A stretch of 64,000 nucleotides of DNA from Tetragonia tetragonoides. Its lineage: Eukaryota > Streptophyta > Magnoliopsida > Caryophyllales > Aizoaceae. The stretch covers positions 25,707,001 through 25,771,000 of the forward strand of contig CM076147.1 of NCBI GenBank assembly GCA_038025085.1, written 5' to 3'. Each line of letters opens with the position of its first letter. Position 1 is the stretch's first letter. Position numbers and translations under genes: made by a program. Shown here piece by piece: positions 12,901 through 24,086 of this stretch. The notes below the pieces were generated by a model. It was not told the origin of the DNA. It worked only from the letters and a program-made list of their open reading frames with translations, and searched no databases.

Positions 12901-12916
12901 TTGGCCAAACGACCCC
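12901..12916. repeat. Right terminal inverted repeat of the Harbinger element
   Basis: The end reads TTGGCCAAACGACCCC, complement of a GGGGTCGTTTGGCCAA start, a typical PIF/Pong-type terminus. The partner would lie left of the window. Confidence 0.6.
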
Positions 12917-13358
12917 AAAGTTGCATTGAGTTCATATTGCATATAATAAATGACGACCACCAATATTGCCTTAAATACAATTTCCTTATTACAACTTGGT
13001 AACAAAAAATGCAAATGGCTTGCCGCCCAAACCCAACAAAGCCAACACCCAGCCCAACAATGCCATGCCTATTTACCTTATGATATTGGTCTAGGCCTAG
13101 CTTTGTGTATCACCTTGGACTTTGGAGTGATTCCTATCTAATGAACCCGTATAAGACATTGTAATATCAAGGGCCCAACTGGAAAGAAAGCCAAGCAAGT
13201 ATACAATTCTACAACCTTTCTTTGTCTCCTTACTTAGCCAATTTTCTCCCCAAAATAAATTATACAAAAAAAAAACATGTTCTGTATCCTCTCCCCTAAA
13301 CCTATGGCGACTTACTCATTCAATTGTCATTAAGATGAACCAACTCACCTTCTTCCCC

Positions 13359-13366
13359 TATATAAC
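13359..13366 (+). promoter_or_regulatory. TATA box of the RPA-like gene
   Basis: TATATAAC is preceded by a pyrimidine-rich stretch and followed about 80 bases later by AAG ATG ATG and a GTAAGT donor (13446). The position fits a promoter and short first exon for the RPA-like pseudogene. Inference from spacing only. Confidence 0.45.
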
Positions 13367-14184
13367 AGTTACACTTCATTCCTTTTCCCAATCAAGACGA
13401 ATTTAAAGTCCATTAAAAGTTGAAGTTTAAGAGGTGAAGATGATGGTAAGTTAACCTTCTTTATATACCTTCAATTATATAAAACTAAAGTTACGAATAC
13501 TCGATTATCATCAATTCTATCACTATTTAATTTAATTTGTGCTCTAGGTTGAATCAATTTCCCACATCGCCTCATTGTTCTGCCGACGGTTGAAGAAGAT
13601 ATCGACATTCTCAACTTATAATGGCTTCATCTGTCTCCCCTCCCTGCAAAGGGTGATTTAAATTCTATATCCTATTTGCTAATCTAAATAACTTGGTTGG
13701 TCTGCGTGTGTTAGGCTTTTTCAATGTCTATTCCAATAGATAGATGATATTCTCAAATCATCAAGTAAAACTTTCGTATCCATACTCCTTATTCAACTCC
13801 TCTTTTAATTACCCTATGTTGATTAATTCCAATCAAACAGTATTTGTATTTCAAAACAATATATGGGATGCTGCATGATTATTAAGTTTGTGTGTTATAT
13901 TATAACCAACTTATGAAATTTAAGTGGTTTTGTTGCTTATCTATCTGAGTATTGTAAATTTGTATCCCTACCATGATGCTATTAGCAAATTAGCTATCTA
14001 GGTGTTCCTAAATTATTTAGCTCTATGTGTTGTTGTCCTCCTTCCAATTTGTTATAATTCATAGGCTGTAATTTATAATACTAGGTTTTATTTATATTCA
14101 AATTTACAACCATATTTTTGAAGGAGACGAGTTGCTAGCAAAAATGAGAATATATGTTATGTTGAGTACATTGACTTGCGACAA

Positions 14185-15480
14185 GGATGACTCGAATATC
14201 AAAGTTTGAGTTTCATGATTATGGAATGCATATAATATCAAGAATTCAAGGAAAATCATCAGTGTTGACATGGTGCTACTTGATGAGAAGGTATGTTGTC
14301 CATAAATTCATTGTTTTTTAAATTCGATTATAAATTCGCTGATCTCAACTGATCTTTATTACATCTCTCACAGTCTGACTATATACATGCCACAATAAAG
14401 TCAAGTATTGCACATAAATTCCGTGGCCCTTTTGAGGAAGGTGCAATGTACTATATCAAAAAGTTTTCTGTTCAAGGCATCAAAGAAACCTTTCGCGTTG
14501 TTGCTGACAACAAGCTAATGTTGAACTTCTACTCTAACACAATTGTCAAAGAAGTGCAAGGAGACTCCACCACAATCTCTAGATACAGGTTTGATTTTTT
14601 TGGATTTGACAAGCTTGAAATGATCATGTTTTAACAGGTTTGTTTAAAATATTTGTTTCATAAAAGCATTATTAGCTTAATGTAAAAAGACAATATTATG
14701 GTTTAAAAAATGTTTTAACTCTTTAAATTAATGTATATGTAAAAGGTTGTGTTATGAATGAAAGTCCACTTCAAACAAGGGTTGTGAACGGAAATGCTAC
14801 CACAAAAATATGGTTCTGGAAATTGAAGACATCTGGTAAATATATTACTTCCCAACATTTTAAGTGAGTAGTATGTATCATGTTTACTCTTAGTGTTATC
14901 TGACAAACCCTTTGCATGCATTCCATGTCACAGTGGAAGCAAAGTGCATGTTACTCTATGGGGCAGAGTTATGGAGTCATATCAAAATCTGTGTTCCAAC
15001 AATAAAGCTCAAATTCGTGTCATTGTGGTCACCTCGACACGAGTAGGAGAGTAACAAAGTGAGTGATTAATTGAATCCTCCATTCAAGGTCCTGAGCATT
15101 GCACTACTGAATAAGTACTCATACACTATTTATTGACATGACTTCTCTGGGCCGACAGAAATAAGAAGGCTGAGTTCATTCCCATCAACTTGCATATCTA
15201 TGAATCCTAAAATTGCTGAGGTGAAGGACTATCCAGCAAAGTTGATGTACAAAATCTATTGGAATGACTATTCCACTATAAATATTCATTCTTTGAAACT
15301 GATTGTCTCTTTGAATTTTGGAAAGTGATATGAATACGGGAAGTTCTATCGAACCACTGAGTATTGGAGGTACCAGAGACGACAACGCAACTATGGTTAA
15401 GAAAATGAAAACAATTGAGGAGATATTGGAAAAAACAAAAACCAATTTTGTTGGTGTAAGTAAGTATACGCGTATTGTTC
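14185..15480 (+). pseudogene. Replication protein A 70 kDa-like (DUF223/OB-fold) protein, Helitron type
   Basis: Fragments read in order like plant Helitron RPA proteins. LWNAYNIKNSRKIISVDMVL up to 14290 is joined across an intron (14291-14373, GTATGT..CAG) to DYIHATIKSSIAHKF, EEGAMYYIKKFSV and NKLMLNFYSNTIVKEV (to about 14560). Later come VTLWGRVMESY (about 14950), IRVIVVTSTRV (about 15020) and LSSFPSTCISMNPKI (about 15170). The protein would bind single-stranded DNA during rolling-circle transposition. Several stops interrupt it; two in the first OB-fold stand where the family has Arg (CGA to TGA). The N-terminal exon or exons (13440-14185) could not be resolved. Confidence 0.75.
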
Positions 15481-15533
15481 AATAAATCTCATATCATTTA
15501 AAAATATACAGAACAATTTTGAAGACGAGAGCC

Positions 15534-16364
15534 TGTTGGGGAATATTTTTAGGGACATGGGTTAATAGCATCAACAACTCCGAGGCACGCTTAGGGCGCT
15601 TTCCTAAAGACTTCATTTGTCCCTATGTGCAACGGGAGAACCAAAATAATATTTGAGATACAATGGAGTTTTGTTCCTAACAGCGTCTTGCACTAACGAT
15701 ATTAGGACACTAAGGCCTCGTTTACTTGCTTGCAATCAAATGTAACGCAATGCAATCATTTTGTAGAGTAAATGTGGAGTGAAAAGTGAAGGAGTGGGAG
15801 GAGAGGGATAAAAAAAGTGGGGTTGATTGCATCATTCAATGTAATCACAATTGCTCAACTTTTCCCATGTAATATTGATTACTTTGAATGATGCAATCAA
15901 CCTCACTTTTCCCATCTCCTTCCTCCCCCTCCTTCATTTTCCACCTCATATCTACCCTATAAAATGATTGCATTGCAAGCATTTGATTGCAAGCACGTAA
16001 ACACCACCTAAGAGACCAAGGAGAAGTCAAGGTTGAGAGATTAGTGTGTTACATGGTACCAGGATATTACTCCCTAGTAACCATATGTTCAACTTATGTT
16101 AAACATTTCTCAAGAGGCTTGGGGTCCTCCTCTATATATAGAAGAATACAAGCCCCTTGTGAACCATTGTGCCCTTTCACAATGAGTCACACATGAAACA
16201 TCAATGCCTATTAGCATGTGTCTTTTCACCAATAGGCACAACTAAACCATTGTTTCTCTTGGAATAAGACCCCTTCAAAAATAGACATGTATGAACAATC
16301 ATGTCTTTTCACACACTACACATACATGTTGGAAATTTTTCAACAATTTCCACTATTTCCAACA
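15534..16364 (+). mobile_element. Possible copia-type solo LTR, uncertain
   Basis: Starts TGTTGGGGAATATT and ends TTTCCAACA, with a TATATATA box near 16133. The 5-bp flanks do not match (GAGCC and ATGTA), so either the ends are misplaced or the copy is truncated. It contains the Tourist-like MITE at 15714-16008. Confidence 0.35.
15714..16008. mobile_element. Tourist-like MITE (295 bp), TSD TAA
   Basis: TAA is duplicated at 15711-15713 and 16009-16011. The long terminal inverted repeats read GGCCTCGTTTACTTGCTTGC on the left and, complemented, GGTGGTGTTTACGTGCTTGC on the right. The two halves are largely complementary throughout, so the element can fold into one long hairpin. It is non-coding and would depend on PIF/Harbinger transposase. 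Confidence 0.9.
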
Positions 16365-16559
16365 ATGTATGTAAATACAACCTTGAAAATCTCTCACACA
16401 CACATTATATTTATATATATATATATATGATCAGATGCGAACCCACCTTTATATGGAACAATACGAACTTGTAACATCAACCGTCTGATCATTTAATGAA
16501 CGGCTGAGATCTTGTAGAGAGGCTCGGTGGCATATTAATAATAAAAAAAAGCTGCTACA

Positions 16560-16725
16560 GTACATTGCTCTGCTATGCTCCTTCGTTCTCAAGTCGTGCT
16601 CCCCTCTTTCGCTCTCCTCAAATTCTACCCAAGAACTCTAAATCCCAGCAAATCGCGAATAAAAGTGAATTTGTGTTCGAATTCAAAGGCTGATTTCAAA
16701 TTGCGAGACAAGCTTCATATTGCAA
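16560..16725 (+). other. Possible transcribed leader/first exon of the composite element
   Basis: A pyrimidine-rich, UTR-like stretch runs through open sequence to a plausible donor CAAG|GTATGATT at about 16726. This and later acceptor/ORF pairs suggest a rightward spliced transcript. No protein family was recognised. Confidence 0.3.
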
Positions 16726-17571
16726 GGTATGATTTTATCATGACACCCACCATAGATTGTTAGGGTTTGAAATTTAGTTTTTTTAGGGTTTCTGTGGGTA
16801 TAGTTTTGATGTTAGCGAAGATTTTCCACCATAAATTCATAATTTTGAGGTTCAATGTTCGATTTTATTATAAGAATGAAGAAGAAGTTGCTATTTTGTA
16901 GCTTTTTTAGTGATTTCAATCCTAACTTCTTTCACAAACACTCTCTCTTCGCTATCTTACAAATTTCAGCAAAATTGAGCTAGGATAGTTGTCTATGGTA
17001 GCGAATGTAAGAGATTTGGTTTTATTACTGGAATTTAATTGCACTGTGGTTTTTCTCGACTTAAAATCACCTGAAAAGTGGGATTTCGCTTCGATTTTGT
17101 TTCAATTTCATGCATTGTTAGTTCAATTACCACCCTTTCCACAAATTGCGAGCTCCGTGACTGTATTATTGCGATGGGTGATTTAGGTCACCTTGCTCTA
17201 AGTATACTGACGAAACCTAGATGTTTGGGTTTTTGATTTTTTTTTTCTTTTCTTGTGTGTGTGGGATCATTTTTGGCTTTCTATTTGAAACCTAGAGGTT
17301 TTGGTTTTGTTACTGGAACTTACTGTAGTTTTACTCGGCTTAAAATCCCCAGAGATGTGGAATTTCGCTTCGATTTTGTTTTAATTTCATGCTTTTTTAG
17401 TTGAACTATCTCCATTTCCACAATTTGTGAGCTCCCTGACTGTAATGTTAGAATAGGGAGAGATACAATTGTTCCTGTTTAAGTTGCTGATTTCTGATTG
17501 CTAATTGCTAACCTGCATTCGCTTCTTATGGCGTTTATACTTGCTGTATGGCAGTGAGTACACCAAACAGA

Positions 17572-17739
17572 CATGGACAAAAGGTCAGGGTTGAAGGGTC
17601 TTTTCGAAGGCATTCACATGTCCGTTTTGACAGTGATAGGGAAGGTGAAGTGGGGGAATAAAAGGAAAGATATTACACGGATGAAGTCTCATGAAGGCAC
17701 GTTCAAACTGCAAAAGGATGCTTTAAAGGGCTATGCCTA
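17572..17739 (+). CDS. Short basic ORF (55 codons) after a splice-acceptor-like site, unknown
   Basis: The reading frame starts MDKRSGLKGLFEGIHMSV and is Lys/Arg-rich. It follows a TATGGCAG acceptor-like sequence about 18 bases upstream. It lies between the leader-like region and the first GGTGGCTCC tract. No family is recognised. It may be an exon of a larger spliced transcript with 16560-16725 and 20579-20743; coding status is uncertain. Confidence 0.3.
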
Positions 17740-17989
17740 GACAAAGTATTATTCTTTCTTCTGCACTTTGCATTTCAGCTTCTTTTTCTCCATGTTCTTA
17801 TTTGTTTTCATTTCTTTTGCTGCTGTTTTTTCTTTTGCATTATCACTCAGCTCATATGGTACTGTGGATATCAACTTTCTTACGTACTAATAGGGTTAAA
17901 CAATTAGAGGCTCAGTTGATACAATCCAAAGCTTTGATTTTTGAATAAATTGAATCAGATCTGCTTAGACTTTTGAACAATTAGAGGCT

Positions 17990-18215
17990 AGTATAGGGGT
18001 GACTCCATACTGAGATGCTTGGGTGGCTCCATGTTACTATTAGAGGCTTTGATAGGGGTGGCTCTAGTGTATCCAAGAGTCGACTTCAAACGTAGTGTTG
18101 GGGTAGCAGGGGGTCTCTGCATTTGTAAAGTCAGGGTTGCTTGAGCTTTAGTTAGGGGTGGCTCCAGCTTCAAGGAAGTGTGCCTCCTAGTGATAGGTGG
18201 AGTGGCTCCATATGT
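17990..18215 (+). repeat. GGTGGCTCC-type degenerate minisatellite, tract P1
   Basis: Spaced units of GGGGTGACTCC, GGGTGGCTCC, GGGGTGGCTCT, GGGGTGGCTCC and AGTGGCTCC, with intervals of roughly 25-50 bases, all in plus orientation. Confidence 0.75.
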
Positions 18216-18689
18216 AAATGTATGACTATTATTATTAGAGGTGAACTGTATGAACCGCTAGCTTATAGGGATTATCAAACGTCTATACCATAACGTGGAA
18301 CGTTTACTTTTCATTTAAGAGAGAAGTGGCTAAACCTGTTATGAAACTTGGGGTGGCTTTTAATTAACTAAGAGGTGGCTTAAACCCAGATTGTGATGAC
18401 TTATTGCACTATTTTTCTACTTATTGTTAATTCAGAACTTCGGAAGTAGATACTGCAATCCTCTGATTCAAAATGTGCATAGTCTTGGGTGAAGTTTTGA
18501 ATTCATGTTCATAAAACCAGTGACGTTCACTCACATGAGTACCTCGTAAGGAAAATTTTGCCCCAAGCTTCATATTTTCAAGTTTTATCTACGATTCATC
18601 ACTGTTGCATTCGATTCAGCCATACAATTAGATCAGGAGTGCATTCTACTATGTGCACATCAGCACATTATGCATATACCATGGGGCTG

Positions 18690-18900
18690 CATACATGAGT
18701 GGGGATGGCACACATATTGAGTGTGGGTGGCTCTATACAAAAGAAGGGGGTGGCTCCATACTGTGCATAGAGGTGGCTCCATACAATAAGTTTGGGTGGC
18801 TCCATATTGAGTGTGGGTGGCTCTATACAAAAGAAGGGGGTGGCTCCATACAGTGCATGGGGGCGGCCTCGTAGTGAGTTATGGGGTGACTCCATGATGT
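18690..18900 (+). repeat. GGTGGCTCC-type minisatellite, tract P2, with 93-bp higher-order duplication
   Basis: At least seven units of about 20-28 bases contain GGTGGCTC(C/T)ATA. The block GAGTGTGGGTGGCTCTATAC..AAGAAGGGGGTGGCTCC occurs twice, 93 bases apart (about 18719 and 18812), giving a higher-order repeat. Confidence 0.85.
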
Positions 18901-19883
18901 ATACCATTTGTATGTATTATGCGTTCAAACCTTTGTGCATGTTTTGAGCGTAGCTAGTACATTATAACATTGGTATTGTCTACTCTGAAATGATGCAATA
19001 TGTCACGGCCCTTGCGTGCCACGAGAAGGCAACTATACAAAGGTCCATGTATGCAGAGGCATACTATAACATGGGTATCCTATATAAAACAGAGGGGATA
19101 TATATGCTGGGAGGAATTATGTGATTGGTGCTATAAGTTGATTAATTTTCTATTGAGTTTAAATGTAGTGTGTTTAATGGGTTCTAGATTATTGAGTTTG
19201 TTTTGTGTGCATGTGTAGTTGAACTAAATGTTTCAGATGATAGTGTGAAGATTGTCCACTTTTTTCATCAAAATAAGGACATACATGATTCAATTGTCTT
19301 GTTTCCATGTATAGTTCTTTTAACTATTTGGTTGACAGAATATGCTTGGTGGACTTGTGGAACCATTGATATTTACTACATGATAACATGATTTGAACTT
19401 ACAGTAGTTGGAGATATGCGATATATTTGGTGGACCCTTTTGATCTCTTGTGCTCCATGAACACTTGCTGAATTGTTGATATTACAATTATCAGAGGATA
19501 GTTCTAATGTTGAGTGATCCCATTGGTTGACTAGAACCAAATGATAAAACACTATTGAACCAAATGAGCTCAAAGGTAGAGATTAGTGTTGATGTATAAC
19601 TTTCACGCAGCAAGATAACTCCTGTGGAGAATACTGACTGTGCTAGCCCTGTTATTGATTATGATGGTATGGATTATGGTCCCCAATCTATTCTCCAGAT
19701 CACATAATGGAAAGTTGTAGAAATTGTAGACTGCGTAGTAGTACTGTCACTGTTGAATTTTCAGCATTGCTTTGCTTCTCTTCTCTTTTTCCATCTCCTA
19801 AATGGGGTTAGAATTGCTCTTTAGTTTGTTAACCAAACGAGACTTTGTATTAGCTACAGACTTTTCCTAGATTTAGTCACACC

Positions 19884-20246
19884 AAGGAGCCACCCTTTTA
19901 CTACTATAGAAGTTATTCAAAGACGAAAAAAATATTTCACTTAGTGGTTTCAATTGCCATAAGATAATATTTCAAGCAGTTGCAATTGCCATGAACATGT
20001 AGCGTCATCCCCTAAGTAATACAAGAGCCACCTTAAAGTAATAGCAGGAGCCACCCCAAAGTAACAGCAAGAGCCGCCCCAATATATGAACCAACGCCAT
20101 TCCCTAAGTAATACAGCAGCCAGGTCACCCCAAAGTAACAGTAGGAGTCACCCCAAACTATGAACCAGAGGCACCCCCTAAGTGATACAACAGCCACCCC
20201 AAAGTAACAGCAGGAGCCACCCCAAAAAATGAACCAGAGCTACCCC
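19884..20246 (-). repeat. GGTGGCTCC-type minisatellite in opposite orientation, tract M1
   Basis: The plus strand shows units such as CAGGAGCCACCCCAAAGTAA, with variants GAGCCGCCCC and GAGTCACCCC; period is about 21. It aligns in the same orientation with tract M3 (28638-28912), including flanking GAAGTTATTCAAA and CCCTAAGTAATACA, so M1 and M3 are direct duplicates about 8.7 kb apart. Confidence 0.85.
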
Positions 20247-20578
20247 AAGAAAGAAATTTAATTCTTCATATCTGTCATCAAAGCTGTTTTGGTCACAATG
20301 ATTATCATTATCTATCTTAATTGGGTGAAATCCGTTTTGAAATCAGTGGAATGTTGAAATTTAGTGAGTAGTGACTTGCATATTATTTTGTTTCTCCCAA
20401 TTAAGCATATCGTGGCATTTTTTGTGTTTATCTGACATTATGACATAGTATTTTAGGTCTTTTTGTGCTGATTTCTTTCTATGTTTGCACATGGTTGCTA
20501 TCTTGTTTGTTTTCTGTTTCAAATCTGAAGCTGTTTTCTAACTCTAGGTGATTTTGCAGTTCGAAATTCAATAAAGCG

Positions 20579-20743
20579 ATGGTCAGAGGAACGGACAAAG
20601 CACAAGAGGCCTTGAACTGCTCCAAAAGAGCAAAATTCTGCAGTGAACTAGCAGAAAAGAGAAATCTAAGAAGCTGTGTGCGGAAGAGGACTAGGGAGAC
20701 GGTGATTGAGATAGTGGAAGAACCCACCTGTGATTTGTTATAA
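20579..20743 (+). CDS. Short basic ORF (54 codons) after a splice-acceptor-like site, unknown
   Basis: The frame starts MVRGTDKAQEALNCSKRAKF and is rich in Lys, Arg, Glu and Cys. A TTTTGCAG acceptor-like sequence lies about 20 bases before the ATG. Not recognised. It may be an exon or a short conserved ORF of the composite element. Confidence 0.3.
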   Translation: MVRGTDKAQEALNCSKRAKFCSELAEKRNLRSCVRKRTRETVIEIVEEPTCDLL

Positions 20744-21554
20744 CCTTAGGATTTTTTATGTTGATCCTGGGTTGTCTTTGAATTCTTGGATAGAGACCAA
20801 GCTGACTGAGCCTTATTTTCTGTTACTGTTACTACCTACTGCTGAAACTCACAAGGATTGTCAACTCAGCCAAGTACCAATGGACGAAAAGCCAAAACAA
20901 GTTGTTGGTAAGGCTATAATCCCATGGACTTCACAAATGTGATCTACATTATTTGCAAATGTTTTATATTAACTGTCTTGCCGGATTGTAGGGTATGCGA
21001 TGTGATCTTCGCATACCACAGGGATCGGATTTGATTGGATTGAGTTGGTTGAGTCAAATGTGAATGTGCCTGGGAGGTTCAGGCCATGTGTTTATTCAAT
21101 AGCCAGTTAATGACTTTTTTTATGGGGGAGCGGTGTTGGCTTGATGGATGATTTGGGTAGGCTGGTTGTTTTTTTTTCCCACCTCGTTTTGATAAATTAA
21201 GTGATTAATTTCTGTTTTATCTCTCTGTCTTGATGTTAAGGTTTGTCAATTGGATTGTTGTTCAATTGTCTAGGTAGTCTAGACTCTAGGGTAACTTTGA
21301 TTCATTCTTGTTGATCTATCTTAGGTTCCAGAGCTAAAGAATGCTATTCAGGTGACCGTGTTTGAATGATGTTTTTGTTGAATTGCTGAATTTTAGACCA
21401 TATCTTGCGAAGATTCTGAGTTACCTCTAGTTTTTGTGGTTGATTATAGACAATCATTGTGTGTAAGTTGAGTCCTTCCTGTAGCTTACTACTAGCTCAT
21501 TGTATCCGTAATACTAAGCGAAAGAAAGGGGGCTTACATTCATAAATCATAATA

Positions 21555-21807
21555 GAACTAACTTTTATTTATGATGGGGTTAACTTTTATGCTATAGTGG
21601 GTTGACTTTTATTCATAATAGATTAACTTTGTATTCGTAAATAGGCTTAACTTTTATTAATAGGAGGATTAACTTTTATTCATATTAGGGTTAACTTTTA
21701 TGCCATAGTGGGTTAACTACTATTCATAAAAAGGTTAACTTTTTATTCGTATTAGGGTTAACTTTAACTCATAGTAGGGTTAACTTTTATTTATAGTGTG
21801 TAGGTTG
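21555..21807 (+). repeat. GGTTAACTTTTA-type minisatellite, tract 1
   Basis: About ten units of roughly 26 bases of the form (A)GGGTTAACTTTTATTCATAGT, with point changes. It ends in GTGTAGGTTGTAGGTT, which resembles the start of the tRNA T-arm found after tract 2. Confidence 0.85.
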
Positions 21808-22633
21808 TAGGTTGCATGTTTTACGAGTGCAACATGTAAAAACACTGTGATTCCTTTTTAAAGTTACTGATTCAATATTTTCTTATTTCCTTGATGAAGT
21901 GCATGGCTAATAAATAACTATTGAAATTGCCACATTCATTTGATGGAGTTGCAAGGTTACAGAGTGAGATATACAGTTTTTAGTATGTTTCATATTTCTG
22001 GTTTGCTTTAGTTTGGGCAAGGGAAACCCTTTTGTTGTTTGTTCATCTTTAATGTCAAGTTTTGCTATACTACACTGGTGACTTGGACATTTTTATTGAA
22101 TAACGGGTGGCTTTTTATGAAACTAGGGGTTGACTTTAATTAAATATAAGATGGCTTAAACCTGGATTGTGATGACTTTTAATGAATGTTAGGAGTTGTT
22201 TTTATCTGATTGTGGTGAGATTTATACATGAATAAAAGGGAGACTTTTAGAGTTTTAGGCTAGACCTTGAAATTTCATATGGTGGTAGTCTGGTAGAAGA
22301 GAATCTTCGCAGCTCATGAACTGAATTCATGCAGTATAATAAAACAATGGTTTGGATATAATAGACATCCTTTCTGCCATATGGGGAACTGAGCTACAAT
22401 GGTTGCAGAAACAATGTAAAGGAAAAAGCCCTCGAGCTCGCTAGCTGAACATTCTAGTTGCAGAGTTTGCCACCTATATATGTTGTGAAAGAATTTCCGG
22501 GCTCTGATGTAGTGTATAAAAACAGTCATTAGACCTTACAACGTGTTTGCTGTATTTTAGCCATGTTTCTTCTTCGTATTTGTTTGTTTAGGCTTTTATC
22601 AGTTGTGCTTTTAGTATCTATTTTGGTAAGTTC

Positions 22634-22945
22634 TTTGGGTGGGTCCATGTGAACGAAGGGGGTGGCTGTAGGTGAAGAGGGAGTGACTTCAGTTAATGTA
22701 GGGCTTGGCTTCAGCTATAGCTGGTTAAGTATGGGGATGACTCGCAGTAGATTCATATGGAAGTTATCAAGGTACTTACTTTATAAATACATATTGATAG
22801 TCTTGGAGATGTTCTTGTTTCTTAAAACTTTAGTGTCTATTTAGTTAAGTTTCGGGGGTGGCTTGACATAAGGTTGAGGGGTGGCTCCATGTGAAAAGAG
22901 GGGGTGACTTCAGGTAAAGTAGAGGATGCCTCCAAGTTAAGTATG
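22634..22945 (+). repeat. GGTGGCTCC-type minisatellite, tract P3
   Basis: Diverged plus-orientation units include GGGTGGGTCCATGTG, GGGGTGGCTGTAG, GGGGTGGCTTGAC, GGGGTGGCTCCATGTG and GGGGGTGACTTCAG. Just upstream, 22095-22180 is a diverged copy of 18340-18400 (GATGGCTTAAACC..GATTGTGATGAC), so parts of the interior are duplicated. Confidence 0.65.
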
Positions 22946-23159
22946 CAGATGGCTTCATCTATTGAAGTTATTAGCAGCCTATAAGCGACCCTTACACTTA
23001 TAGGTGTGGATATATGTGCCAATTTGTTGATCAAAAGACCAAGAATGTGCCTGGCTCAAACTCTTACGCTTCTGTGTGTGGATTACTTGTGCCAATTTGT
23101 TGATCAAAAGACCAAGAAGGTGTCTGGTCTGTCAATAGACTCTGTAATCACTCTAATTG

Positions 23160-23343
23160 ATAGGGTTAACTTTCATTTATATTAGGGTTAACTTTTACAC
23201 ATAACAGGGTTAACTTTTACACATAACAACGTTAACTTTTACACATATTAAGGCTAACTTTTTATTCATAATAGGGTCAACTTTTGAATTATAATAGGGT
23301 TAACTTTCCTTCATAGTAGGGTTAATTTTCCTTCATAGTAGGG
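23160..23343 (+). repeat. GGTTAACTTTTA-type minisatellite, tract 2, joined to a tRNA-like 3' half
   Basis: About eight units of 22-26 bases: TAGGGTTAACTTTTACACATA and variants. The last unit runs directly into the tRNA-like sequence at 23343-23385. Confidence 0.85.
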
Positions 23344-23385
23344 TATTGAAATGCACATGGTGTAGGTTCAAATCCTACATAGACT
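23343..23385 (+). other. tRNA-like 3' half
   Basis: Contains a perfect T-arm, GTAGG-TTCAAAT-CCTAC (23362-23378), and ATAGACTT, matching the 3' half of the minus-strand tRNA-like sequence at 28092-28162. The 5' half (acceptor and D-arm) is replaced by the GGTTAAC minisatellite. A T-run follows (TTATTTTT). Confidence 0.55.
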
Positions 23386-23604
23386 TATTTTTCTAATGGT
23401 GTTGTTCTGTATTGCTTATGTTCTGTTCTGTGTTTCTGCTGCTCTGTTATGTTGTTGCTGTCTACTGCTGTTTGCTGGCAGCTGTCTATTGTTGTTTGCT
23501 GGTGTTGCTAGTAGTGTACTCATACGAGGGCTGAAAATTTATATCTAAAATGGGAGTAATACTTCATATTTTGTAAACCATCACTAGTACAAAATGGGTC
23601 ATAG

Positions 23605-23955
23605 GCGTCGGTTAAAATCCTAATAGTAACACCGATGTATACAGAGGTGATGCCTATTCATAAGTGAATAGGCGTCGGTTGTCCAACCGACGCCAAAGGC
23701 TTATAGGCGTCGGTTCTTTAACACGACCGACGCCTATAACCTGGGTGTAGGCGTCGGTTGAACTGTAGAACCGACGCCTATACATACTATAGGCGTCGGC
23801 TGGTTAAGTGAACCGACACATATTGTTTATTATTGGCATCGGTTGTCTAAGACAATCGACGCCTATTGTCTGTTATTGGCATCGGTTGTCTTAGACAAGA
23901 CAATCGACGCCTATTGTTTGTTATTGGCGTCGGTTGACTAGTCAACCGACGCCTA
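23605..23955. repeat. Subterminal repeat array of the CACTA element
   Basis: The 10-bp core GGCGTCGGTT (or GGCATCGGTT) and its complement AACCGACGCC alternate as inverted pairs with 4-12 base loops, roughly every 45-55 bases. A smaller set is at the right end (26853-27027). The arrangement fits subterminal binding sites of CACTA transposase. Confidence 0.85.
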
Positions 23956-24014
23956 TTCTAATTTTTTTTAAAAAAAAAATTCCCATAAACAAAACTAAAT
24001 CTCATTTAATAATT

Positions 24015-24086
24015 AGCCTATGTGAGATTCGAACCCAAGTCTTTTTGTACCGCAGCACAAGTGCTCTACCATTTGAGCCAATAGGC
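24015..24086 (-). other. tRNA-like sequence inside the CACTA element
   Basis: Read on the minus strand, the ends GCCTAT..ATAGGC pair, a D-arm-like GGCTCAAATGGTAGAGC (A box) and a T-arm-like TGGGTTCGAATCTC (B box) are present, and the length is 72. The middle arm does not form a normal 5-bp stem with a 7-base loop, so no anticodon can be assigned. Closest relative in the window is 27115-27186. Confidence 0.6.

Larger units (their letters stand above)
3283..12916 (+). mobile_element. PIF/Harbinger transposon (left end outside window), interrupted by solo LTRs
   Basis: It encodes the two proteins expected of this superfamily on the same strand: a Myb/SANT-like protein (3903-8042) and a DDE transposase (8501-9813). 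The right end is an AT-rich stretch closing with GGCCAAACGACCCC (to 12916), which looks like a PIF/Pong terminal inverted repeat. No matching left terminus lies between 3283 and 3902, so LTR A is probably also inserted in the element and the left end lies off the window. Bases 3283-3902 are non-coding apart from a short 22-bp tandem repeat. The 3-bp TSD could not be confirmed. Confidence 0.8.

Noticed and set aside
15534..16364. Confident copia solo LTR
   Set aside because: TG..CA-type ends and a TATA box are present, but the flanking 5-mers do not match, so it is kept only as a low-confidence feature.
23605..23955. CRISPR-like regular repeat array
   Set aside because: Repeats alternate in orientation, sit just inside CACTA termini with a TSD, and the genome is plant nuclear.
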